From: Solirubrobacter soli DSM 22325
Lineage (GTDB): Bacteria > Actinomycetota > Thermoleophilia > Solirubrobacterales > Solirubrobacteraceae
Length of the DNA stretch: 64,000 nt
Direction of reading: 5' to 3'
Assembly: GCF_000423665.1 (NCBI RefSeq)
Contig: NZ_KE384072.1
Location: 279,152-343,151 of the forward strand
Below the pieces are notes generated by a model. It was not told the DNA's origin, made no database searches, and was given only the letters and a program-made list of their open reading frames with translations. Shown here piece by piece: positions 15,663 to 23,888 of this stretch (position 1 is its first letter; every line of letters begins with the position of its first letter). Both the position numbers and the translations under genes were made by a program.

Positions 15663-16175
15663 ATGCAGATCGTGGAGCCCGTGACCGCCGCCGACCTCGA
15701 CGCCGTCCGCGGGCTGATCCGTGACTTCGTGGCGTGGCATCGCGAGCGCCACACCGAGGACCTGCACCTGATCGACTCCTACTTCGACGTCGGCGAGTTC
15801 GAGGCCGAGCTCGCCGGCCTCCCGGGCGCCTACACGCCGCTGCTGCTCGCCCGGTGCGACGGCGAGCCCGCGGGCTGTGTCGGGCTGAAACGGCTCGACG
15901 ACGAGACGTGCGAGATGAAGCGCATGTACGTCGATTCCCGCTTCCGGGGCCGCGGCGTCGGGGGCGCGCTGACCGAGCGCATCCTCGCCGCCGCGCGCGC
16001 CGGTGGCTACGCCCGCATGCGCCTGGACACGAGCTTCCGCCAGACCGAGGCCCTCGGCCTGTACGAGCGCTTCGGCTTCACACCGATCGACCCCTACTAC
16101 GACCTGTCGCCCGAGATGCGCGACTGGCTCGTGTTCAGGGAGCTGGATCTCGGAGCGCGAGCCGCCGTCCGCTGA
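15663..16175 (+). CDS. GNAT N-acetyltransferase
   Basis: 170 residues with the acetyl-CoA loop in MYVDSRFRGRGVGGALTERIL (R/Q-x-x-G-x-G/A), and the C-terminal motif ALGLYERFGFTPIDPY. Substrate unknown. TAAAGT at 15651-15656 is a possible -10 six to seven bases before the ATG, so the transcript may be leaderless, though CGGGAG could be a ribosome site. Overlaps the convergent gene by 41 bp. Confidence 0.87.
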   Translation: MQIVEPVTAADLDAVRGLIRDFVAWHRERHTEDLHLIDSYFDVGEFEAELAGLPGAYTPLLLARCDGEPAGCVGLKRLDDETCEMKRMYVDSRFRGRGVGGALTERILAAARAGGYARMRLDTSFRQTEALGLYERFGFTPIDPYYDLSPEMRDWLVFRELDLGARAAVR

Positions 16176-16812
16176 CGACCGACTCCGGCCGCTCGGCCGT
16201 GATGTCCGTGCCGGGCCGTGCCTCGTCGTCCTTGCGCTTGATCAAGAGCCACTGCGGCTTCGCGCCGCCGCCGGTGCGCTGCAACGCGAACCCGCCGTGG
16301 AGCTTCTCCCCGTGCAGGACGAACACCGCGTGGCCGCGCTCGATCGCCTCGGGCCACGCGACCCGCCCGCCCTGCTCGTAGGTGCCGCGGTCCCAGATGA
16401 TCACGCGCTCGCCCTCGTAGTCGTTGTGGGCCATCCCGTGGTCGTCGACCTGGACCGCGAAGCGCTTCACGGCCGGGTCGAGCGAGGGGCCCTTCGGCAC
16501 CGCCCACGACTTCATCACGCCGTCGACCTCGAGCCGGAAGTCGTAGTGGTGCGCGGTCGCCTGGTGCTCCTGCACGACGAAGACGCCCGCGCTGACGCCG
16601 CGGATGCCGAACTGCTCGTGCCCCTCGACGCGGGCCTTCTCCGCCGCGGCGCCGAACTCCTCGAGTAGGGTCTGCACCGCCGCCGGGTCCCCTTCGGCGT
16701 GGATCTCGCCGGTCGGCCGGACCCACCCGAGCACGCCGAGCTCGCGCGCCCGCGCCGCGACGGCCTCATGATCGACGCCGCCATCCACGGTCGCGCGCGC
16801 TGCTCGCTTCAT
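16135..16812 (-). CDS. Acylphosphatase-like / LigD 3'-phosphoesterase fusion
   Basis: 225 residues from ATG 16810-16812. Residues 1-75 resemble acylphosphatase (ARATVDGGVDHEAVAARARELGVLGWVRPTGEIHAEG) but lack the catalytic Arg of the usual GVGFR loop and the Asn after GWVR. Residues 85-205 are a LigD-type 3'-phosphoesterase domain: FVVQEHQATAHHYDFRLEVDG, KSWAVPKGPSLDP, VQVDDHGMAHNDYEG, IWDRGTYE, LHGGFALQR, WLLIKRKD. The domain normally trims 3' ends in NHEJ repair. No ligase or polymerase domain is attached. Confidence 0.82.
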   Translation of the reverse strand: MKRAARATVDGGVDHEAVAARARELGVLGWVRPTGEIHAEGDPAAVQTLLEEFGAAAEKARVEGHEQFGIRGVSAGVFVVQEHQATAHHYDFRLEVDGVMKSWAVPKGPSLDPAVKRFAVQVDDHGMAHNDYEGERVIIWDRGTYEQGGRVAWPEAIERGHAVFVLHGEKLHGGFALQRTGGGAKPQWLLIKRKDDEARPGTDITAERPESVVSGRRLALRDPAP

Positions 16813-16835
16813 CGTCCGAGCGTAGCCGCACCGGG

Positions 16836-16847
16836 ATTGTTCACAAC
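16836..16847. promoter_or_regulatory. FCD-GntR-like operator, orphan copy
   Basis: ATTGTTCACAAC and about 28 bp around it match the promoter region of the aromatic operon at 17665-17692 (GATTGTT-ACAA, TyGTTrwCT). It lies just before an ABC-transporter gene fragment, as if a second target operon of the same GntR had once started here. Confidence 0.45.
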
Positions 16848-16860
16848 TTCGTTGACTGTT

Positions 16861-16989
16861 CGTCGGGACTACGGAGTCACGATCCTGTTCGTGACGCATG
16901 ACATCGACGAGTCGGTGTACCTCGGCGATCGCGTGATGATCCTGTCGCAGCGGCTGAACTCGCTGATGGCGCGCTTCCAGTTCCGCACT
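16861..16989 (+). pseudogene. ABC transporter ATPase / GntR chimeric remnant
   Basis: The frame starting at 16861 reads RRDYGVTILFVTHDID-ESVYLGDRVMILSQ, the H-loop region and C-terminal part of a nitrate/sulfonate/taurine-type ABC ATPase (THDIDEAVYLGDRV). It then continues RLNSLMARFQFRT, which matches RLNPQMVRFQFRT inside the neighbouring GntR protein; bases 16951-16988 match the complement of 17168-17205 at 34 of 38 positions. There is no start, Walker motif or proper end. It is the scar of a deletion/recombination. Confidence 0.65.
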
Positions 16990-17001
16990 CTGGGCGCCGC
17001 G

Positions 17002-17643
17002 CTACGCGGCACGCTCGGAGGCGACCATCTCCAGCAGCGTCTTGGCCACGTGGGACAGGTGACGACGCATCGCCGCCTCGGCGGCCTTGCGATCACCGGC
17101 CGCGATCGCCTCGACGATCGCGCCGTGCTCGGTCAGCGACTTCGACGGCCGGCCCGGCGCGAGCACCGTCCGGAACTGGAAGCGCACCATCTGCGGGTTC
17201 AGCCGAGCGCAGATCTCCTGAGCGACGGTGTGCTGCGAGATCTCGAGGATGCGCCGGTGCAGGCGGGCGTTGCGCTCGGAGATCGCGAGCAGCTCGCCGG
17301 CGGCCAGCAGCTTCCCCATCTCGGCGGTGATCTTGCGCAGCTCCTTGACGTCGGCGTCGGTTCGCCGCTCGGCCGCGTATCCGGCCGCGAGCGACTCCAG
17401 CGCGGCGCGCGCCTCGAGGATCTCGACCGCCTCCTCGGCGCTGATCCGGCGCACGCGCGCGCCGCGGTTGCGCTCGCGGATCACGAGCCGGTCGTGCTCG
17501 AGCCGCAGCAGCGCCGTGCGGATCGCGCCCCGGCTCTCCCCCAGCTGCTCGGCCAGCTCCTCCTCCACGAGGCGCTCGCCCGGGGAGAGCTCGCCGGCGA
17601 CGATCCGCGCATGGAGCGCTTCGTAGGCGCTGGTCTCACTCAC
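17002..17643 (-). CDS. GntR-family regulator, FCD domain
   Basis: 213 residues from GTG 17641-17643 (MSETSAYEAL). Winged helix at about residues 5-65 (LVEEELAEQLGESRGAIRTALLRLEHDRLVI), then an FCD ligand/metal-binding domain (ISERNARLHRRILEIS, MRRHLSHVAKTLLEMV). It is divergent from the aromatic meta-cleavage operon and probably controls it and itself through the ATTGT-TG-ACAAT palindrome at 17667-17678. Confidence 0.87.
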   Translation of the reverse strand: MSETSAYEALHARIVAGELSPGERLVEEELAEQLGESRGAIRTALLRLEHDRLVIRERNRGARVRRISAEEAVEILEARAALESLAAGYAAERRTDADVKELRKITAEMGKLLAAGELLAISERNARLHRRILEISQHTVAQEICARLNPQMVRFQFRTVLAPGRPSKSLTEHGAIVEAIAAGDRKAAEAAMRRHLSHVAKTLLEMVASERAA

Positions 17644-17666
17644 TGGGAAGAGAATATGTCATCACG

Positions 17667-17689
17667 ATTGTTGACAATCTTGTTATCTT
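17667..17689 (+). promoter_or_regulatory. GntR operator and extended -10 promoter
   Basis: ATTGT-TG-ACAAT (17667-17678) is a perfect 5-2-5 palindrome of the FCD-GntR type. TG-T-TATCTT (17681-17689) right after it is an extended -10 for the plus-strand operon. Repressor binding would sit directly upstream of the -10. Confidence 0.55.
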
Positions 17690-17727
17690 TCCGGTGGTGA
17701 AGCGGATCGGTCTGCTGGAGACGCTCC

Positions 17728-18633
17728 GTGCCTGAGCACCCGACTCCCACCGCGCGCGCCCGCGAGCTCGTTCGCGGCGCGTTCGACCCGTACGTCCACG
17801 CCGCTCCGGACTTCGCGCCACGCCGGATCACCGATCTGGAGCTGGCGCGGCGCTGCCTCGAGCTCGGGTTGGCCGGCTTCGGATTGACATCGCACTACAC
17901 GGCGACGGCCGAGCGCGCCGCGGTGGTCAACGCCGCGGCGGGTGCGCGGCTCGCGTTCGGCGCGATCGTCCTCAACCACGCGGTCGGTGGCCTCAACGCG
18001 ACGGCGGTGGAGGTCGCGGCACGTCAGGGGGCGCGGTTCGTGTGGCTGCCGACGGTCAGCGCGCTCGGAGAGTTCGCGACGGTCGAGCGGGCCGATGGGA
18101 ACGTGCCCGTGTGGGTGCGGTTCGAGCGCGAGCTGCGCGAGGCCGGCGCCGCGCCCCGCCCGGTGGCGGTCCTCGATGACGCGGGCGCGCCGCTTCCGGC
18201 GTTGCTGGAGGTGCTGCGCGTCGTCGCCCGGCATCAGCTCGTCCTCGCCACCGGGCACCTTTCCCGCGAGGAGATCTTCGCGGTCGTCGACGCGGCCGCG
18301 GACGTCGAGACGATCGTGGTCACGAGCCCGGAGTTCCCGTCGCACAAGCTCAGCCCGGCCGAGCAGGTGCGGCTCGCGGGCCGCGGCGTGCTCTTCCAAC
18401 GCGCGTTCACGACGCCCTACACGGGCAAGTGCACCTGGGACGAGATCTTCGATGCCACCCACGCGGTGGGTGCGACGCACACCGTGTGGGGCTCGGATCT
18501 CGGGCAGGTGTTCAACCCGCCGGTCGAGGACGGCCTGGCCTTGATGGCCGACCAGCACCTCGCGGCCGGCTTCAGCGAGGAGGAGGTCCGGGTGATGGCC
18601 GTCGAGAACACGCGGAGGTTGTCCGGTGCCTAA
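17728..18633 (+). CDS. DUF6282 amidohydrolase-like protein
   Basis: 301 residues from GTG 17728. Amidohydrolase-fold hints are AFDPYVHAAPDFAPR (first metal histidine region), LTSHYTATAERAAVVNA, VLATGHLSREE and WGSDLGQVFNPP near the end (catalytic Asp). First gene of the operon with GalB- and GalC-like enzymes and an extradiol dioxygenase, so it may hydrolyse a lactone or related ring-cleavage intermediate (inference). It overlaps the next gene by 8 bp. Confidence 0.72.
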   Translation: MPEHPTPTARARELVRGAFDPYVHAAPDFAPRRITDLELARRCLELGLAGFGLTSHYTATAERAAVVNAAAGARLAFGAIVLNHAVGGLNATAVEVAARQGARFVWLPTVSALGEFATVERADGNVPVWVRFERELREAGAAPRPVAVLDDAGAPLPALLEVLRVVARHQLVLATGHLSREEIFAVVDAAADVETIVVTSPEFPSHKLSPAEQVRLAGRGVLFQRAFTTPYTGKCTWDEIFDATHAVGATHTVWGSDLGQVFNPPVEDGLALMADQHLAAGFSEEEVRVMAVENTRRLSGA

Positions 18634-19339
18634 GCGGGTCCAGGTGATCGGCGCGCACGCGGCCGACTTCGTCTGGCGGGCGGGCGGCGCCGTGGCCAAG
18701 GCGGTGTCACTCGGCGGCGAGGCGGAGGTCATCGCGCTGTCCTACGGCGAGCGCGGCGAGTCCGGCGAGCTGTGGAAGGAGGAGGGGCAGACGGTCGAGA
18801 ACGTCAAGCGGATCCGCCACGCGGAGGCGTCGGCCGCTGCCGCACACCTCGGCGCGTCGTTTCGCTGCCTCGACCTCGGCGACTATCCGTTGCAGATCGG
18901 TGCCGACGAGTTGCTGCGGATCGCGGACGCCGTCCGCGCCTTCGCGCCGGACGTGCTGATCACGCACACGGCGACCGACCCCTTCAACCCCGATCATCCG
19001 GTTGCTCATGCGGCGGTCGACCGTGCCCGCTCGCTGGCGGCCGGCGCCGGGGTCCCGAGCGCGTTCGGCACGATCACGCCGCCGCAGCTGTTCCTGTTCG
19101 AGCCGCATCAGCCCGGGCTGTGCGGGTTCACGCCGACGGTCCACGTCGACATCACCGCGGTGTGGGAGCTCAAGCTGGCGGCGATGGCCGAGATGAAGGC
19201 GCAGCAGTACCTGCAGACCTACTACGCGCAGCGGGGCGAGCAGCGCGGCAACCACGCGCGGCGCGCATCGGGGCGGACCGAGGTGCGCTACGGCGAGTCG
19301 TTCATGCGGGTGCTCCCGCAGGTCGTGGAGGAGCTGTGA
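18626..19339 (+). CDS. galB: GalB-like 4-oxalomesaconate hydratase (PIG-L fold)
   Basis: 237 residues from GTG 18626. The PIG-L/LmbE fold begins VIGAHAADFVWRAGGAVAKAV, where the usual AHPDD is AHAAD, exactly as in gallate-pathway GalB. Further GalB-like segments: LSYGERGESGELW, LDLGDYPLQIGADELL, THTATDPFNPDHPVAHAA (metal His), LFEPHQPGLCGFTP and a C-terminal QRGEQRGNHARR. GalB hydrates 4-oxalomesaconate to 4-carboxy-4-hydroxy-2-oxoadipate in gallate/protocatechuate meta-cleavage. GTGA overlap with the aldolase gene. Confidence 0.82.
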   Translation: MPKRVQVIGAHAADFVWRAGGAVAKAVSLGGEAEVIALSYGERGESGELWKEEGQTVENVKRIRHAEASAAAAHLGASFRCLDLGDYPLQIGADELLRIADAVRAFAPDVLITHTATDPFNPDHPVAHAAVDRARSLAAGAGVPSAFGTITPPQLFLFEPHQPGLCGFTPTVHVDITAVWELKLAAMAEMKAQQYLQTYYAQRGEQRGNHARRASGRTEVRYGESFMRVLPQVVEEL

Positions 19340-19935
19340 TCGCCGAGGAGCTCGCGCGGCTCGGCGCCGCGACGGTGTACGAGGCGTCGGGGCGTCGCGG
19401 CCTCGTCGATGTCGACCTGGTGCAGCTCGTGCCGGGCTCGCGAGCGTGCGGGCCGGCGCGGATCGCCCGCTGCGGACAGGACGACAACCTGATGGTCCAC
19501 GCGGTGATGGCCGCACTGCAGCCCGGCGAGGTCCTCGTGTTGAGCATGCCCGAGGCGGCGCCGGTCGCGCTCCTCGGCGACCTGCTCGCGACGCAGGCAC
19601 AGGTGCACGGTGCCGCCGCCGTCCTGGTCGACGCCGCCGTGCGCGACAGCGACGAGCTCGCGCGGATGGGTCTGCCGGTCTGGGCGCGCTGGATCCGCTC
19701 GCGCGGCGCCACCAAGGAGATCGCGGGCGAGCTCGACGTGCCGGTCGTCGTCGGCGGCTGTGAGATCCGCCCCGGGGACCTGGTGGTGCTCGACGCCGAT
19801 GGTGCCACGGTCGTGGCCCACGAGCGCGCCGAGGAGGTGTTGGCGGCGTCGTTGGCACGCGAGGCGGCGGAAGCTTCGAAGCGGGCCAAGCTGCAGGCGG
19901 GCGCGCTGTCATGGGAGCTCGACGGCTATGCCTGA
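19336..19935 (+). CDS. galC: 4-carboxy-4-hydroxy-2-oxoadipate aldolase (RraA family)
   Basis: 199 residues from GTG 19336. RraA-fold motifs: TVYEASGRRGLVD, the GDLLATQAQVHGAAAVLVDAAVRDSDEL loop with G-D and R-D metal/substrate residues, and CEIRPGDLVVLDADGATVV. GalC/LigK/HMG-aldolase enzymes split CHA into pyruvate and oxaloacetate. The GalB-like gene immediately upstream makes this assignment more likely than a ribonuclease regulator. Overlaps the dioxygenase start by 8 bp. Confidence 0.82.
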   Translation: MIAEELARLGAATVYEASGRRGLVDVDLVQLVPGSRACGPARIARCGQDDNLMVHAVMAALQPGEVLVLSMPEAAPVALLGDLLATQAQVHGAAAVLVDAAVRDSDELARMGLPVWARWIRSRGATKEIAGELDVPVVVGGCEIRPGDLVVLDADGATVVAHERAEEVLAASLAREAAEASKRAKLQAGALSWELDGYA

Positions 19936-20866
19936 TCTCGCCCACCTCGGCCCGGTCGAGATGTTCACGCCGCGCGGCGACGACAGCCTCGCGTTCTTCG
20001 TCGATGTCATGGGGATGGAGATCGAGGCGCAGGACGGCGCGTCGAGCTACCTGCGCTGCGCGCACGACTACCAGCGCTGGTCGCTCAAGCTGACCGCGTG
20101 TGACACGAACGGCATGGGCGTTCTCGGCCTGCGCGCTCGCAGTCCGGCCGCGCTCGAGCGGCGCGTGTCGGCGGTCGAGGCGCGCGGATTCGGGATCGGC
20201 TGGACCGACGGCGACCTCGGCCGCGGTCCCTCCTACCGGTTCCGCGACCCCGACGGACATGTCTTCGAGCTGTACTACGAGTGCGAGCGCTACGTCCCGC
20301 CGCCGCACCTCGCGCCCGCTTTGAAGAACGTCCCCGGCCGCTACACGGGACGCGGGTGCGCGGTCAAACGGCTCGACCACATCAACATCCTCGCCGCCGA
20401 CGTCCGCGCGAATCGGTCGTTCTGCGTCGAGGCGCTGACCTATCGGCTCTACGAGCGCATCGAACTCGACGACGGCTCCGAGGCGGGCGCGTGGATGAGC
20501 GTAACGATCGCCGCCCACGAGCTGATCTACACCCGCGACGCGTACGGTTTGAACGGCCGCCTGCATCACGTCGCGTTCTGGGTCGACACCCGCGAGGAGT
20601 GCCTGCGCGCCGCCGACATCTGGCTCGACGCGGGCATCGAGATCGAGGCCGCCCCGTCCAAGCACGCGATCGCCCAGGGCTTCTTCCTCTATGGCATCGA
20701 GCCCGGCGGCAACCGCATCGAGGTCACGACGGGCGGTCGCTTCGTGTACGACCCGGAGGAACCGTGCGTCGTCTGGACCGAGGCCGAGCGAGCGAGAGGC
20801 CAGGCGTGGGGCGTGAAGACCGTGGAGTCCTTCCACACGTACGGGACGCCGGTCTCAGGCACCTAG
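19928..20866 (+). CDS. Extradiol dioxygenase, VOC (catechol 2,3-dioxygenase) type
   Basis: 312 residues with two VOC modules (about 7-120 and 145-265). C-terminal metal ligands are His in KRLDHINILAADV (about 150), His in LHHVAFWVD (about 215) and Glu in GNRIEVTTGG (about 265), with Tyr in the FLYGIEPGG segment. The enzyme would open an aromatic diol ring. Its pairing with gallate/protocatechuate-type lower-pathway enzymes is unusual, since those pathways normally use LigAB-type dioxygenases. The true substrate is unknown. Confidence 0.82.
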   Translation: MPDLAHLGPVEMFTPRGDDSLAFFVDVMGMEIEAQDGASSYLRCAHDYQRWSLKLTACDTNGMGVLGLRARSPAALERRVSAVEARGFGIGWTDGDLGRGPSYRFRDPDGHVFELYYECERYVPPPHLAPALKNVPGRYTGRGCAVKRLDHINILAADVRANRSFCVEALTYRLYERIELDDGSEAGAWMSVTIAAHELIYTRDAYGLNGRLHHVAFWVDTREECLRAADIWLDAGIEIEAAPSKHAIAQGFFLYGIEPGGNRIEVTTGGRFVYDPEEPCVVWTEAERARGQAWGVKTVESFHTYGTPVSGT

Positions 20867-21403
20867 CCCGCGGACGACGACCTCGACGTGCCGCCGCGCG
20901 TCCTCGGCCGGAATGCCCGGGCTGCCGGCGAGGCTGCCGACCATCCGCAGCGCGATCAGGACGTCGCGCGCGTCGAAGTCCTCGCGCAGCTCGCCCCGCT
21001 CGTGGGCGCGGTCGACGACCGGCGCGACCAGCTCCATCGCCGGGCCCCGCAACTGCTCGCGCACGTCCGAGCCCGCCGGGTGCCGGCTCAGCGCGTCGAT
21101 CAGCCCCTGATGCTCGCCCTGGAGCCGCACCGCCTCGTGGAGGAACGCCGCCAGGACCGACCCGTCGCTCGCCAGCGCGTGGTCGCGCGCGTCCGCGAGC
21201 GGCGCGAGCACCTGGAGCAGCACCGCGGAGACGAGTTCCTCCTTGTTCGGGAAGTGGCGGTAGAGCGTCGCGACGTTGACGCCCGCGGCCTGCGCGATCG
21301 CGTTGACGCTCGCGCCGAGCCCGTCCTCGCGGAACGCGGCCGCGGCCGCGTCGACCAGCCGCGCGCGGTTGCGAGCGGCGTCCTTGCGCAACGGAGCGGG
21401 CAT
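20855..21403 (-). CDS. TetR/AcrR-family regulator
   Basis: 182 residues from ATG 21401-21403. HTH at about residues 12-55 (LGASVNAIAQAAGVNVATLYRHFPNKEEL) with a SbtR-like C-terminal domain. Divergent from the DHA2 efflux gene at 21490, the classic arrangement for a local repressor of drug export. Its 3' end overlaps the dioxygenase gene by 12 bp. Confidence 0.85.
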   Translation of the reverse strand: MPAPLRKDAARNRARLVDAAAAAFREDGLGASVNAIAQAAGVNVATLYRHFPNKEELVSAVLLQVLAPLADARDHALASDGSVLAAFLHEAVRLQGEHQGLIDALSRHPAGSDVREQLRGPAMELVAPVVDRAHERGELREDFDARDVLIALRMVGSLAGSPGIPAEDARRHVEVVVRGLGA

Positions 21404-21420
21404 GCGTCCGACTGTACCGC

Positions 21421-21484
21421 AGTCATGACTTCGTTTCCGTGCTACCCTCGGCGCACTCGCTAACCGCAGCAGGGACTTCGTTTC
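21421..21484. promoter_or_regulatory. TetR/efflux intergenic control region
   Basis: A perfect 10-bp palindrome AGTCATGACT (21421-21430) is followed by GACTTCGTTTC, which recurs exactly at 21474-21484, 47 bp downstream. Candidate operator sites for the divergent TetR; no clear -35/-10 pair. Confidence 0.4.
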
Positions 21485-21489
21485 TTCAT

Positions 21490-22899
21490 ATGACCGCACA
21501 CGAAACGCGTCAGGCGCCCGGGCGCACGCTTCTGATCCTCGGTGTCGGCACGCTCGGGTTCGTGCTCGCCCAGACGACGGTGATCCCGGCGCTCGGCGAC
21601 CTGCAGAAGGAGCTCGGGGCGTCCGCGACCGGGATCGCGTGGATGGTCACCGCGTACCTGCTCGTGGCATCGATCGCGACGCCGATCTTCGGGCGGCTCG
21701 GCGACATGTTCGGCAAGGAACGACTGCTGGCGATCTCGCTCGCGCTGTTCGCGGTGGGATCGATCGTGTGCGCGCTGTCGAGCAGCCTCGCCCCGCTGAT
21801 CGTCGGCCGCGGGCTCCAGGGGCTCGGCGGCGGCGTGTTCCCGCTGTCTTTCGGGATCATCCGCGACGAGTTCCCGCGCGAGAAGGTGCCGACGGGCATC
21901 GCGATGCTCGGGGCGATCGCCGCGATCGGCAGCTCGATCGGCCTGCCGCTCGGCGGCATCCTCGTCGACGGTCCCGGCTACCACTGGATCTTCTGGGTGG
22001 CGGCGATCATGGGCGTGGGAGCGACGATCACCACCCACCTGTTCGTGCCCGAGTCGCCGATCCGCACGCCGGGGCGGGTGGACCTCCCCGGCGCGGGCCT
22101 CCTCGCCATCGGCCTGACGTCGCTGCTGGTCGCGATCTCGCGCGGCGCCGACTGGGGCTGGGGCTCGGCGCAGACGCTCGGCCTGATCGCGGGTGGCGTG
22201 ATCGTCCTCATCCTCTTCGGCCTGTTCGAGCGCCGTCAGACCGCGCCGCTCGTGAACATGCAGACGTTCGTGCGCCGCCCCGTGCTGACCACGAACATCT
22301 CCACGCTGCTGATCGGCTCGGCGATGATCAGCACGTTCGTCCTCGTCCCCCAGCTCGCGCAGCTGCCGGAGGGCGGCGAGATCGGCTTCGGCCTCACCGC
22401 CACCCAGGCCGGTCTGCTGCTCGTCCCCGGAGGCATCGTCTCGCTTCTGCTCGCGCCCGTCGTGGGCCGCGTCGGCGAGCGGATCGGTTCCAAGCCGCCC
22501 TTCTTCGCCGGGTGCGTCGTCACCGCGGTCGCGCTGTTCGGCATGGCGCTCGCCCACGACACGGTGCCACTCGTGATCTTCTGGGCGTGCCTGGTCAGCG
22601 CGGGGGTCGGCGCCGTCTTCGCCGCCATCCCGAACCTCGTGGTCAGCTCCGTCGACCCCCACGAGACCGGCGAGGCGACCGGCGTGAACACGATCATGCG
22701 CAACGTCGGCGCGGCGATCGGCTCGCAGCTGGCGGGCACGATGATCGCCGCCCACGTGCTCGCGAGCGGCCTGCCGCAGGACCTCGGATTCCAGCTCGCG
22801 TTCCTGATCGGCGCCGCCGGCGCGGTCGTCGCCGCGCTCTGCGTGCTGCTGATCCCCACGGCGCCGCGATTCAGCCCTCAGCCGGCGGGAGCGCGCTAG
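21490..22899 (+). CDS. MFS drug efflux permease (DHA2/EmrB-QacA type)
   Basis: 469 residues with about 14 hydrophobic segments. MFS motif A is GRLGDMFGKERLL, motif C region GLPLGGILVDGPGYHWIFW, and LVSSVDPHETGEATGVNTIMRNVG is typical for the DHA2 group. It would export toxic compounds with the proton gradient. The TetR at 20855-21403 is the likely repressor. Confidence 0.87.
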   Translation: MTAHETRQAPGRTLLILGVGTLGFVLAQTTVIPALGDLQKELGASATGIAWMVTAYLLVASIATPIFGRLGDMFGKERLLAISLALFAVGSIVCALSSSLAPLIVGRGLQGLGGGVFPLSFGIIRDEFPREKVPTGIAMLGAIAAIGSSIGLPLGGILVDGPGYHWIFWVAAIMGVGATITTHLFVPESPIRTPGRVDLPGAGLLAIGLTSLLVAISRGADWGWGSAQTLGLIAGGVIVLILFGLFERRQTAPLVNMQTFVRRPVLTTNISTLLIGSAMISTFVLVPQLAQLPEGGEIGFGLTATQAGLLLVPGGIVSLLLAPVVGRVGERIGSKPPFFAGCVVTAVALFGMALAHDTVPLVIFWACLVSAGVGAVFAAIPNLVVSSVDPHETGEATGVNTIMRNVGAAIGSQLAGTMIAAHVLASGLPQDLGFQLAFLIGAAGAVVAALCVLLIPTAPRFSPQPAGAR

Positions 22900-22912
22900 G
22901 CTCGCCGCCATC

Positions 22913-23305
22913 GTGGAGCTCGACGTCGTCGCCCTCGCGGCCATCTTCGACCGTCGCCTCCTGCTCGTGAGCAAGCGCGAGGCGCCGGACGTCTTCTACC
23001 TGCCCGGAGGCAAGCGCGAGCCGGGCGAGGACGACCTGACATGCCTGCGGCGCGAGCTGGCCGAGGAGCTCGGCGTCGAGGTCGTGGCGCCGCGCGCCTG
23101 GCGGGAGGTCGTCGCGCCCGCCGCGCTCGAACCCGGCCGGACGATGCGGATGTCGGTGTACCTCGCGGGCCTGCAGGGCCGCCCCACGGCGTCGGCCGAG
23201 CTGGCGGAGCTGCGCTGGTGGCAGGCCGGCGACCCCACACGGCTCGCGCCCGCGATCGAGCACCACGTCGTCCCCGGCCTGCGCGCCGAGGGGCTACTCG
23301 GCTAG
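22913..23305 (+). CDS. NUDIX hydrolase
   Basis: 130 residues from GTG 22913. The Nudix box GGKREPGEDDLTCLRRELAEELGV matches GX5EX7REUXEEXGU. Substrate not predictable. Overlaps the convergent sigma-factor gene by 12 bp. Confidence 0.9.
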   Translation: MELDVVALAAIFDRRLLLVSKREAPDVFYLPGGKREPGEDDLTCLRRELAEELGVEVVAPRAWREVVAPAALEPGRTMRMSVYLAGLQGRPTASAELAELRWWQAGDPTRLAPAIEHHVVPGLRAEGLLG

Positions 23306-23839
23306 CACGACGCGCAGGCGGCCGCGGGCGCGTTGCAGCGCGCTGTTGGTCGCCGGAACCGTGGTGGAGAGGGCGGTCGCGACCTCGGCGGCGGACCAGC
23401 CGAGCACGTCGCGCATGATCAGCGTCGCGCGCTGGCGGGGCGGCAGGTGCTGGATCACGGCGAGCAGGGTCAGCTCGAGCGTCTCGCGGGCCAGCACGGC
23501 CTCGTCGGGGCGTTCGTCGAACGGCGCCACGAGCGCGGGCGCATCGTCGAGCGACGCGGTCTCACGCCGGGAGCGGACGTCGAAGCAGGCGTTCGTGGCG
23601 ATCCGGTACAGCCACGCCCGCGGCGACGCCGACGACCGCGAGCGCCGGGCCCGCCACGCGCGCAGCAGCGTCTCCTGCAGCGCGTCCTCGGCGTCGGCGC
23701 GCGAGCTGGTCAGCCGGGCGCAGTGGCGCGCCAGCTCCTGGCGGTGCGGTTCGACGGCGAGCGTGAACGCCTGTTGGTCCTCGGTCACCCTGGCGATGCT
23801 GGCGAGCGACACCGGAAAAGGGAAAGACCGATGCTGCAT
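23294..23839 (-). CDS. ECF-type RNA polymerase sigma factor
   Basis: 181 residues. Region 2 is in CARLTSSRADAEDALQETLLRAWRAR and SPRAWLYRIATNACFDVRSRR; region 4 in LPPRQRATLIMRDVLGWSAAEVATALSTTVPATNSALQRARGRL. The sequence is close to the SigG/SigJ-like large-ECF groups but lacks their C-terminal SnoaL-like extension. No anti-sigma gene is adjacent. The start could be the GTG for VTEDQQAF about 17 residues later. Confidence 0.87.
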   Translation of the reverse strand: MQHRSFPFPVSLASIARVTEDQQAFTLAVEPHRQELARHCARLTSSRADAEDALQETLLRAWRARRSRSSASPRAWLYRIATNACFDVRSRRETASLDDAPALVAPFDERPDEAVLARETLELTLLAVIQHLPPRQRATLIMRDVLGWSAAEVATALSTTVPATNSALQRARGRLRVVLAE

Positions 23840-23888
23840 CGCGGTCGTGCACGATTCGCATCACCCGCGCGAGCCATACTTGGACGCG

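Noticed and set aside
18707..20836. 709-codon minus-strand open frame opposite the aromatic operon
   Set aside because: Same reason: the plus strand carries four recognisable enzymes with overlapping starts and stops.
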